Part shown: positions 14,046 to 20,940 of the stretch, piece by piece
How positions within the stretch are numbered: position 1 is the stretch's first letter
How the letters are laid out: each line of letters begins with the position of its first letter
NCBI GenBank assembly: GCA_017621195.1
Contig: JAGATO010000247.1
Span: 1 to 24,702 of the forward strand
Source: Bacillota bacterium
GTDB taxonomy: Bacteria; Bacillota; Clostridia; Peptostreptococcales; Anaerovoracaceae
Length of the DNA stretch: 24,702 bases
Direction: 5' to 3'
Program-made: the position numbers and the translations under genes
Notes under the pieces: model-generated
What the model was told of the DNA's origin: nothing
The model's input: only the letters and a program-made list of their open reading frames with translations
Databases searched by the model: none

Positions 14046-15107
14046 TTAGAAGCTGTAGTCTTCTTCGAGGGGAACTTCCAGAACCAGTTCGCCGCTCTTG
14101 ATCTTTTCGGCAGCTTCGCGAGCTCTGGCAACGATTTCGTCGGTCAGAACTTCGTTTCTGGGATTGGTACCGTCGTCGGTGATGTAAACAGCGCCGACTA
14201 CGCCGTCAGCCAGACCCAGGGTAACGACGCCGGGCTGCAGACCGGTTTCAAAGAATTCCTTGACGGCCATTTCGGCAACGACGCCGGTGTACTTCACCTG
14301 AGAGGTGATGATGTTGGGATTTTCGGGATTGGTCATGTCGGTATCCTGACCGGAGGTGTAGAAGCCCTTTTCTGCGGCGGCTTCGAAGGTACCGTAGTCA
14401 GCTACGGCAGAAGCAGCGTTGATGAATACGCAGCCCTGAGCAGCCTGCTGCAGAGCCAGTTCCTTTGCGATGGCAGCATCGGTGTAGGACTTGGTATAGT
14501 TGAACAGGAAGTCATCCATCTGCAGTTCGGGGTTTACGCTTCTTGCGCCTTCCATGTAGCCCCAGCGCCATTCGAAGCTTCCCTGTCCGGGATTGGCGTG
14601 AACGCCGCCGAAGGGACCGTCGGGCTGGCCTGCATCAGCGCTGACGGAAGCGGCGATGATACCGATCAGGTAAGCGGCTTCCTGAGGCTTGAAGATGTAG
14701 GACTTAACGTTTTCGTTGTCGCAAGTGGTGTCGATGATGGCGTACTGAGCCTTGTCCGGGAACTGGGTAGCAACCTCGTTCAGCGGGTCAGCACCCTGCC
14801 AGCCAACGACCAGGATCATATCGTAGCCCTCTTCCACGGAGGCGCGGATATTTTCGCTCCATGCGGTGTCATCAGCGCATTCTACCACGGTGTAATCCAT
14901 GGGATAGGTCTGCGCAGCCTTCATTTCTTCCAGCTTGTCCACGATCTGGGTCAGGAAGGGGTTGACGCCAACGGGGTCGCAGATCATAGCGATTCTCTTG
15001 GTTTCGGCAGCCTCGTCACCACCGTTGTCTCCACCGGAGGAGCCGCAGGCAGCGAAGCAGCACAGAACCATGACGATAGCCATCATCAGTGCAATCAGTT
15101 TCTTCAT
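14046..15107 (-). CDS. nupN: BMP-family nucleoside-binding lipoprotein, 353 aa
   Basis: The ATG at 15107 is chosen because AAGGAG lies 7 nt upstream and the product then starts with a clean signal, MKKLIALMMAIVMVLCCFAAC, cut before Cys21 of the lipobox. A Ser/Gly/Asp linker follows. The mature part has the BMP/PnrA fold: 'KRIAMICDPVGVNPFL', 'YDMILVVGWQGADPL' and 'AYLIGIIAASVS', then 'VFINAASAVADYGTFEAAAE' and 'YTSGQDTDM', and near the end 'GLADGVVGAVYI'. Family members bind purine nucleosides outside the membrane and deliver them to the NupOPQ-type importer. It is first in the operon, with a strong promoter at 15213-15241 and a hairpin after it. Confidence 0.88.
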   Translation of the reverse strand: MKKLIALMMAIVMVLCCFAACGSSGGDNGGDEAAETKRIAMICDPVGVNPFLTQIVDKLEEMKAAQTYPMDYTVVECADDTAWSENIRASVEEGYDMILVVGWQGADPLNEVATQFPDKAQYAIIDTTCDNENVKSYIFKPQEAAYLIGIIAASVSADAGQPDGPFGGVHANPGQGSFEWRWGYMEGARSVNPELQMDDFLFNYTKSYTDAAIAKELALQQAAQGCVFINAASAVADYGTFEAAAEKGFYTSGQDTDMTNPENPNIITSQVKYTGVVAEMAVKEFFETGLQPGVVTLGLADGVVGAVYITDDGTNPRNEVLTDEIVARAREAAEKIKSGELVLEVPLEEDYSF

Positions 15108-15212
15108 GTTGTTCTCCTTTTCTTTCTCGTAAAATCCGTTCGGAACGCTATGTTCCAAACATGACATCAGCTTCCGCATCCATGAAAAAAACGCGGGAAA
15201 CTATCTCATTAT

Positions 15213-15241
15213 ATTATCCTTGTCTCGGCGATTCTTGTCAA
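15213..15241 (-). promoter_or_regulatory. Strong sigma-A promoter of the nucleoside-use operon
   Basis: The minus strand reads TTGACA (15241-15236), a 17-bp spacer and GATAAT (15218-15213), close to consensus. The predicted start, near 15206, gives a leader of about 100 nt. I could not recognise a purine riboswitch or clear operator in that leader. Confidence 0.75.
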
Positions 15242-15280
15242 TGCTTTAAATCAGAATCCGGGGTGAGAAAAGAGAAATTA

Positions 15281-15309
15281 TGTACAGAAACAATATTTTA
15301 TGGTAGGAT
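15281..15309 (+). promoter_or_regulatory. Possible promoter of the 15334 gene
   Basis: TGTACA (15281-15286), a 17-bp spacer and TAGGAT (15304-15309), preceded by TGG as an extended -10, lie just upstream of the ribosome binding site. The match is moderate. Confidence 0.4.
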
Positions 15310-15333
15310 AAAAATCAGGAAGGGAAGGACGTT

Positions 15334-15813
15334 ATGAACGCTATGGAAGAACGGATCAGAAGCATTTTATCGGAACATCAGGAGCAGAACTGCTACCTGA
15401 TCTATCGGCTGGAACAGGGTGCGGCCCAAGAACCGGCGGTGGCCGGACGCTCGGTGCGGTTTCTGGACGGAGAGAACGCAAAGACGCTGTACGCCGTTCG
15501 GTCCATCGAGGAATTTCAGACGCTTTATCAGCCGGTGAAGGACAGGGAAGGACTTCTCCTGTCGCTTCTGGCTGACGGAACGATGCTGCCTCAGGTTCTG
15601 GCGCTGGACGATTCTCTGGTGGGAAACCTCTTCCATCAGCTGACGGCTCCCAAAGCCGCATCTCTGCCCGAGACGGAGCTTTCCGGGATTTCGTCTCTGT
15701 TCGGAGCCTGCGGCCTGGTTTTGGAGAGAATAGAGAACAGAAAGGAAGGAACATTCAATGAAACGAGCTATTTACAATGCAAAGGTCTACGTGGACAGGG
15801 GCGTGTTCGCTGA
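15334..15813 (+). CDS. Unrecognised cytoplasmic protein, 159 aa
   Basis: The ATG at 15334 has AGGGAAGG 5 nt upstream. The product is soluble with mixed charge and no signal, membrane segment or metal motif. It begins with a helix ('MEERIRSILSEHQEQN') and then alternating strands and helices ('FLDGENAKTLYAVRSIEEFQ', 'LLLSLLADGTMLPQVLALDD'). I do not recognise the family. The last 19 codons overlap the start of the downstream amidohydrolase by 56 nt, and the tail after 'ENRKEGTF' reads like frame overrun. The ancestral end may therefore have been nearer 15750, with the two genes translationally coupled. It is divergent from the nucleoside operon, sharing a 226-bp intergenic region. Confidence 0.6.
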   Translation: MNAMEERIRSILSEHQEQNCYLIYRLEQGAAQEPAVAGRSVRFLDGENAKTLYAVRSIEEFQTLYQPVKDREGLLLSLLADGTMLPQVLALDDSLVGNLFHQLTAPKAASLPETELSGISSLFGACGLVLERIENRKEGTFNETSYLQCKGLRGQGRVR

Positions 15814-17383
15814 GGCGGTTCTGGTGGAGGACGGCCTCATCCGGAAGGTGGGAACATCGGAGGAAATCCTGGCTCTCGTCGCTGACGGCGACGAGCGGAT
15901 GGACTGCGGCGGACGGACGGTGATCCCCGGCCTCAACGATTCCCACATGCATCTTTTGCAGTTCGGCGAGACACTGTACCAGGTCAACATCGACGGCGTA
16001 ACGTCCATCGACGATATGATCGAACGGTGCCAGCGGTTCCTGAAGGAACATCCGGAGCGCTGCGTCAACGGCATCCACGCCATCGGCTGGAATCAGGACC
16101 GGTTCACCAACGGCGATCCCCGTCTTCCGGACCGTCACGATCTGGATAAGATCAGCACGGAGATTCCCATCGTTTTGGAGAGGGTCTGCGGTCACATCGT
16201 CTCTTCCAACACCAAGGCCATCGAAGTGCTGGGCATCGACGGTTCCTCTCCCCAGTATCCCGACGGCGAGTTCCGCATCGGTGAGGACGGCTATCCCAAT
16301 GGCATCTTCACCGGCAACGCCTGCAATTTCGTGAAGAGTACCATTCCCGACTTTTCCATGGAGGAGCGCAAGGAGATCTTACAGGCGGCCATGAACTATG
16401 CGGTGGAGCACGGCATGACCAGCATGCAGAGCAACGACGTGGGAACCACCATCATGGACATCCCCGGCGCTTTTGCCCTGTTCCACGAGCTGTACGATGA
16501 AGGACTGGCCAAGCTGCGCTACCGTCATCAGGTCTGCTTTAACGACATGAACGATTTCAAATACTATCTCACCGAGGGCGAATACGTGAACGGCAAGTAT
16601 CCGGAGGACAGCTGGCTGACGCTGGGACCGCTGAAGCTGTTCAAGGACGGCTCTCTGGGCGCCAGAACGGCTTTCATGCGCAAGCCCTATCCCGGGACTA
16701 CGGACAACTACGGATTGGAATGGATCAAGCAGGATGAGATGATGGAATACTGCAAGCTGGCCGCCAAGTACAACATGCAGGTGGTGACCCACTGCATCGG
16801 CGACGCCGCGGTGGAAAAGACCATGGACTGCTATGAACAGGCCTTCGTGGACGGAAAGAACAAGCTGCGCCACGCTCTGGTTCACTGTCAGATCACCGAT
16901 GAAGGACTGATTCAGCGGATCGTGGATCAGGATATTCTTGTCATGGCCCAGCCCATCTTCTTAGGCTACGACATGAAGATCGTGGATCAGGTCTGCGGTG
17001 AAGAGCTGGCTTCCACCTCCTACGCCTTCGGTACGCTGATCCGCAGGGGAGCCCATCTGTCCTACGGAACGGACTGTCCCGTGGAGGACTGCAACCCCTT
17101 CTGGAACATCTATCAGGCCGTGACCCGCAAGGACATGGACGGCAAGCCGGAAGGCGGTTTCCGCCCGGCAGAATGCGTGGACGTGGAGACGGCCATCGAC
17201 GCTTACACCGTGGAGAGCGCCTACGCCGAGTTCATGGAGGATAAGAAGGGCCGGATCAAGGAAGGCATGTACGCCGACCTGGTGGTTCTGGATAAGGACA
17301 TCTTCACCTGCGATCCCATGGAGATCAGGGACATCCTGCCGACGATGACCATGGTAGGCGGAAAGATCGTATATCAGAGATAA
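15758..17383 (+). CDS. YtcJ-type metal-dependent amidohydrolase (Amidohydro_3), 541 aa
   Basis: This is a full-length member of the YtcJ/N-acyl-D-amino-acid deacylase-like amidohydrolases. Metal ligands are His63 and His65 in 'NDSHMHLLQ', Lys296 in 'LKLFKDGSLGARTA' (likely carbamylated), His345 in 'THCIGDAA', His376 in 'HCQ' and Asp439 in 'YGTDCPVED'. The N-terminal strand 'RAIYNAKVYVDRG' and C-terminal 'GRIKEGMYADLVVLDKDIF' form the small beta domain. Members hydrolyse C-N bonds in cyclic or acylated amines, but the substrate cannot be predicted. AAAGGAAGGA lies before the ATG, inside the end of the upstream gene. Although next to the nucleoside operon it points the other way, so a shared pathway is not shown. 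A long bidirectional terminator follows. Confidence 0.85.
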   Translation: MKRAIYNAKVYVDRGVFAEAVLVEDGLIRKVGTSEEILALVADGDERMDCGGRTVIPGLNDSHMHLLQFGETLYQVNIDGVTSIDDMIERCQRFLKEHPERCVNGIHAIGWNQDRFTNGDPRLPDRHDLDKISTEIPIVLERVCGHIVSSNTKAIEVLGIDGSSPQYPDGEFRIGEDGYPNGIFTGNACNFVKSTIPDFSMEERKEILQAAMNYAVEHGMTSMQSNDVGTTIMDIPGAFALFHELYDEGLAKLRYRHQVCFNDMNDFKYYLTEGEYVNGKYPEDSWLTLGPLKLFKDGSLGARTAFMRKPYPGTTDNYGLEWIKQDEMMEYCKLAAKYNMQVVTHCIGDAAVEKTMDCYEQAFVDGKNKLRHALVHCQITDEGLIQRIVDQDILVMAQPIFLGYDMKIVDQVCGEELASTSYAFGTLIRRGAHLSYGTDCPVEDCNPFWNIYQAVTRKDMDGKPEGGFRPAECVDVETAIDAYTVESAYAEFMEDKKGRIKEGMYADLVVLDKDIFTCDPMEIRDILPTMTMVGGKIVYQR

Positions 17384-17387
17384 AAAA

Positions 17388-17440
17388 GAGGAGAGAAAAG
17401 AGACTGTAAAAGGTCTCTTTTTCTCTCCTTTTTATTTCTT
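17388..17440. terminator. Long bidirectional terminator
   Basis: GGAGAGAAAAGAGAC (17390-17404) pairs with GTCTCTTTTTCTCTCC (17413-17428), with one bulged base and an 8-nt loop. A T-tract follows on the plus strand, and AAAAAA before it gives a T-tract on the minus strand. It can serve both the YtcJ-type gene and the DUF4349 gene. A second inverted repeat, GAACCGC/GCGGTTC (17455-17461 with 17490-17496), lies between it and the minus-strand stop. Confidence 0.85.
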
Positions 17441-17507
17441 TGCCCGGCGGTAAAGAACCGCGTTTCTTATGTTTTCACATCGTGTCACAGCGGTTCGATG
17501 GGATCAA

Positions 17508-18533
17508 TTATTTCGTATCGCTTCCGGTATCGGGCTCGGAATTTGCATCGGTACTGACACCGTTCGTTCCTTTCTTTCTGCGGAACCAGGACCGCTTCGG
17601 CACCCCTGTGATCTGTCTTCTGCGGCGCTTGGCGGCGAACCACAACAGGGCGATCAGGATGATGGCGAAGACGGTCAGCGGAATGATGTTATAGGCGATG
17701 AGGATCAGCAGGTCGGCCATCCGGTCCACGGTGTCCACCAGTCCCTGCTTCAGGGCCGTTTCCAGCTGGGAACCGAAGTCCTGCTGCTGCATCGGTTCGC
17801 CCGACAGGCGCTGCACCTGCTCCAGGCGGATTTCCACGGTGGAGTAGCCGATGAGGCTGTCGTACCGGTTCTTTTCGCTCTGGTTGTATTCCAGCTGGTA
17901 CTGGATCTCGGACAGGGCGTTTTCCAGGGAGATGATATCCTCCATGGAGGAAGCCTGTTCCAACAGCGCAAGCAGGCGTTCCTGCTTGATCTCCAACAGG
18001 CGGATGCGGGATTCCAGATCGTAGTACTGCAGGCCCACGTCCTCTGCCGATTCGTTTCGGCTGGTCACGTGGCATACGTCGCCCACGGTGTTGAGAAATC
18101 CGTCGTACTGATCCCGGGGAACGCGGACCACGTAATAGCCGTAGCGATAACCGTCGGAATAATAGCTTCCCATGTCCACGTTGGAGGACTCGAAGTAGCC
18201 GCCGCAGTCGGATACCACTTTGGTCAGCTGTTCCGCTGTAGCGTCAAAATCCGTGGTTTCCAACGTCAGTTCAGCCCGCAGGATCAGCTTTACGTCGTCG
18301 CCGTAGGGCCGGGACTCGCCGGAAAAGGAACCGCCGGTTCCGCCGTCCATATCGAGGAAATTATCTGTGTCATACCCGTCCTCCGCCTCCGCAAATTTGT
18401 CCTCGGAGGGAGCGTACTCCGTGATGGAAGAATCCATGCTGCTGGAGGAACCGCAGCCGGTAACCAGCAGGGCCGTCAGCACCAGAACCATCAGCAGGAG
18501 GATCGCCAGGGCGGTCTGTCTCGTTTTCTTCAT
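17508..18533 (-). CDS. DUF4349-family lipoprotein with C-terminal membrane helix, 341 aa
   Basis: The ATG at 18533 starts a lipoprotein signal (KKTRQTALAILLLMVLVLTA) with lipobox LVTGC and Cys27. After a disordered acidic linker the DUF4349 core is clear: 'VKLILRAELTLETTDFDATA', 'VSDCGGYFESSN', 'VVRVPRDQYDGFLNTVGDV', then 'LQYYDLESRIRLLEIKQERL' followed by a long coiled coil and 'YSTVEIRLEQVQ'. A membrane helix ('AYNIIPLTVFAIILIALLWF') is followed by a basic, then Ser/Thr-rich cytoplasmic tail. The protein is thus held at both ends. The family function is unknown; the layout suggests an envelope sensor or scaffold. The 143-bp gap to the upstream DUF1847 gene suggests its own promoter or weak coupling. 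Confidence 0.8.
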   Translation of the reverse strand: MKKTRQTALAILLLMVLVLTALLVTGCGSSSSMDSSITEYAPSEDKFAEAEDGYDTDNFLDMDGGTGGSFSGESRPYGDDVKLILRAELTLETTDFDATAEQLTKVVSDCGGYFESSNVDMGSYYSDGYRYGYYVVRVPRDQYDGFLNTVGDVCHVTSRNESAEDVGLQYYDLESRIRLLEIKQERLLALLEQASSMEDIISLENALSEIQYQLEYNQSEKNRYDSLIGYSTVEIRLEQVQRLSGEPMQQQDFGSQLETALKQGLVDTVDRMADLLILIAYNIIPLTVFAIILIALLWFAAKRRRRQITGVPKRSWFRRKKGTNGVSTDANSEPDTGSDTK

Positions 18534-18676
18534 AATCTCACATCCTATCCTTTTTACTGCGCTGTATTGCAATATTGCGAGTGCGTTGTTTTGTGCGACG
18601 GAACGCCGTCAACGCGCATCGGTACAGATAAGACGAAAACGGGAGGAAAAAAGTTCCGGAAAACCTGCGGACGAAA

Positions 18677-19372
18677 TTATTCTTTGTCCTTCGGCTCGTC
18701 CGCGCTCGTCGGTTCGTCCGCAAACAGTTGCTTGTCCATCAGGCGGCTGTAGTAGGAGCTGCTGGTATACAGAGCGCCGCAAGGATTGTGGGCCAGAACC
18801 CGGTCCTTGGTCACCAGCGTGGTGACGATGACATCGGAATACTTGATGAACAGGGAATCGTGGCCCACGCAGAGGCCCACGATGACGTTCAGATCGGTCT
18901 TGGCCTCGTTGAGAATCAGCGCCTGAGCCACGGGATTGCAGTAGGGTTCGAAGGTTCCGGGACGTACCTTTTCGTCGTCGGTGATCCCCAGATCTTCCTT
19001 GGGATGGCTCCCTACCTTGCAGACGACGCCGTAGGGTTGGAAGCCCTGGGCCTCCAGAATTTTGGCAAAGGTGCGGCTCTCGTTGATCAGACCCACGCAG
19101 GTGGCGATGCCGATCTTTTTGGCGCCGATCTTTTTCGCGAAGTACATGATTTCCTCCACGCGGGGCGCCTGGCAGTAGTGTTCCGCTTCCACCTGAGCCG
19201 AGGCTACGGCGATGTTGCGGACCTCCTCGTTTTCATTGTAGATCCGCCAGCTTTCCTCCAGCGGAGCCTGGGTCTCGGCGCCGGTAGTGAGACAGAAATC
19301 GGGATACTGACTCTTGTGGTTGTGGCAGTTTTTTACGCCGCAGTGAACGCAGCTGAATCGTTTGTCTTCCAT
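18677..19372 (-). CDS. DUF1847-family cysteine-rich protein, 231 aa
   Basis: The ATG at 19372 is preferred over the frame's earlier start because AGGAG lies about 8 nt upstream and the product then opens 'MEDKRFSCVHCGVKNC', as in the family. Cys8, Cys11, Cys16 and Cys27 could bind zinc or an iron-sulfur centre. The rest is an alpha/beta domain with 'KKIGIATCVGLINESRTF', 'GFQPYGVVCKVG', 'EPYCNPVAQALILNEAKTDL', 'GLCVGHDSLFIKYSDV' and 'TTLVTKDRVLAHNPCGALYT', with several further conserved cysteines. These are hallmarks of DUF1847 proteins, common in anaerobes and proposed to be metal-binding. The role is unknown. The tail after residue 212 is charged and low-complexity. The gene follows the DUF815 gene by 40 nt, probably in one operon. 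Confidence 0.82.
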   Translation of the reverse strand: MEDKRFSCVHCGVKNCHNHKSQYPDFCLTTGAETQAPLEESWRIYNENEEVRNIAVASAQVEAEHYCQAPRVEEIMYFAKKIGAKKIGIATCVGLINESRTFAKILEAQGFQPYGVVCKVGSHPKEDLGITDDEKVRPGTFEPYCNPVAQALILNEAKTDLNVIVGLCVGHDSLFIKYSDVIVTTLVTKDRVLAHNPCGALYTSSSYYSRLMDKQLFADEPTSADEPKDKE

Positions 19373-19412
19373 ATTTTTTTCTCCTGAGACGGGCACGGTA
19401 GCCCGGGTTGGC

Positions 19413-20612
19413 TTACTGGGAAATGATTTCGGTCTTCAGTAGCTCGATGAACTGCTTGGCCGTTCTGGGGCTTCTGCCGTTGGCGCGGATGGCGTGGGCT
19501 TCGGCCTTCTGGATCAGCAGATCATCGTCCATGACGATGCCGTACTGTCTGGCCAGATTTCTGACGATGTTACAGTACACTTTCTTATCTGGCCGCTGGT
19601 AGGTGATGATCAGGCCGAACCGGGCCGACAGGCTCATCAGCTCCTGCATGGTGTCGTTGAGGTGCAGCTCGTCGCCGCTGCGCTCCGTCATGGTTTCCTT
19701 GATCAGATGGCGGCGGTTGGAGGTGGCGTAGATCACCAGATTGGAACTCTTTCCGGAGATGCTTCCTTCTAGAATGGCCTTCAGCGCGGCAAAGTCGTCA
19801 TCGTTGCTGGTGAAGCTCAGGTCATCGATGAAGAGAATGAACTTCAGCGGATTGTTGGACAGGGTTTCGATGATGTCCGGAATCTGATACAGCTGGTTCT
19901 TCTTCACCTCGATCATGCGCAGACCCTGATCGCGATAGGCGTTGGCGATGGCCTTGATGGTGGAGCTCTTTCCCGTACCGGCATCGCCGTACAGCAGGAC
20001 GTTGCTGGCAGGGCCACCGGTCAGCAGGGCTTCGGTGTTTCGGATGACCTTGTTTCGCTCCATTTCGTAGTCCGACAGCTGATCCAGCCGCTGGGGGTCC
20101 GGATGCTTGATGGGAACGATCTTCCCGTCGTTGATGCAGAACATATGGTACTGGGCGAAAATTCCGTATCCTTTTTTGTGGATGTTGGCAATGCGGTCGT
20201 GGTAGATGGTCTTCAGGTCAAAGGCGGATGTGTTCCAGCCGGGCAGAAAGCCGTCGTAATCGGGGAGCAGCGTCCTGACGTCGTCGCTGGTGATGGAGCA
20301 GAGCTCCTGAATCAGATCCAGCTCGCGTTCCAGCGCTTCTTCCATCGGCCCTTCGGTGGCCGTTCCGGCGCATTTTGCCAGCATATAGGAATTTTCATCT
20401 TCCAGGATGAAATTCAGAATGTAGCTGCCGAAATCCTGTCCGTTCCGGTACAGCTCGGAAACGAAATCCGAGTAGCGGTTGACGGCGGCGGGAACATTGT
20501 CCCCGGGGCAGGAGAGCAGGGCCATGAATTTTTCCATGACGGGGCTCTTCAGCAGGTTTCGAAAGATGGCCAGACTGGATAATCTGGCGTACAGCTGTGT
20601 TATGTCGTTCAT
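19413..20612 (-). CDS. DUF815-family AAA-type ATPase, 399 aa
   Basis: A helical N-terminal region (1-190) precedes an AAA-type P-loop domain. Walker A is 'GDAGTGKSST' (209-218), Walker B is 'FILFIDDLSF' (258-267), and the sensor-like 'YATSNRRHL' is around 295-303. The C-terminal part is a lid with 'NGRSPRTAKQFIELL'. This order and length match DUF815 proteins of Bacillota and Proteobacteria, annotated as predicted ATPases of unknown role. AGGAGGG lies 11-12 nt before the ATG, and a promoter is visible at 20690-20718. It is first in a likely operon with DUF1847. Confidence 0.85.
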   Translation of the reverse strand: MNDITQLYARLSSLAIFRNLLKSPVMEKFMALLSCPGDNVPAAVNRYSDFVSELYRNGQDFGSYILNFILEDENSYMLAKCAGTATEGPMEEALERELDLIQELCSITSDDVRTLLPDYDGFLPGWNTSAFDLKTIYHDRIANIHKKGYGIFAQYHMFCINDGKIVPIKHPDPQRLDQLSDYEMERNKVIRNTEALLTGGPASNVLLYGDAGTGKSSTIKAIANAYRDQGLRMIEVKKNQLYQIPDIIETLSNNPLKFILFIDDLSFTSNDDDFAALKAILEGSISGKSSNLVIYATSNRRHLIKETMTERSGDELHLNDTMQELMSLSARFGLIITYQRPDKKVYCNIVRNLARQYGIVMDDDLLIQKAEAHAIRANGRSPRTAKQFIELLKTEIISQ

Positions 20613-20689
20613 AATGTGTCAAACCCTCCTGTGAAACTCTCGTTGCGTTGACGGCGCGCTTTCCGACGGAAAGGGCCATTCTTCTTAAA

Positions 20690-20718
20690 AGTATAACATT
20701 TGCTTGGGTTTCTCTCAA
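20690..20718 (-). promoter_or_regulatory. Promoter of the DUF815-DUF1847 operon
   Basis: The minus strand reads TTGAGA (20718-20713), a 17-bp spacer and TATACT (20695-20690), giving a leader of about 70 nt before the ATG at 20612. Confidence 0.6.
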
Positions 20719-20940
20719 TAAAGAAAATTAAGTTCGTGAATTTGAAATAAAATCAAAATACGAATTAAAATATGTTCGTAAAAATCGCATTTTTTTTCAT
20801 AAAATACAATTATGGGGTTGCGAACTGTCGGAAATTGGAGTATCGTTATCGTAGGATCTTCCGCGTCGCGGAAGAAGGATGAATGTAAGCCAGCGTAGGA
20901 ACACGCCTGAGAAATTCAGCGGGAAAAGGAGATGGACAAG
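20719..20940 (+). promoter_or_regulatory. AT-rich promoter region and structured leader of fhs
   Basis: The 328-bp gap between the DUF815 and fhs starts is very AT-rich up to about 20815, unlike its surroundings, with a possible -10 TACAAT (20805-20810) but no clear -35. The transcribed part holds a perfect 9-bp inverted repeat TCTTCCGCG-T-CGCGGAAGA (20857-20875), a small hairpin around 20890-20909, and CTGA/TCAG at 20907-20919. I could not match this to the ZTP or tetrahydrofolate riboswitch consensus. Confidence 0.4.

Noticed and set aside
17469..18752. A 427-codon plus-strand frame
   Set aside because: It is antisense to the DUF4349 lipoprotein, whose signal peptide, lipobox and domain motifs are clear.
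20820..20940. ZTP or tetrahydrofolate riboswitch upstream of fhs
   Set aside because: The conserved cores I remember for these RNAs are not visible; only generic hairpins are present.
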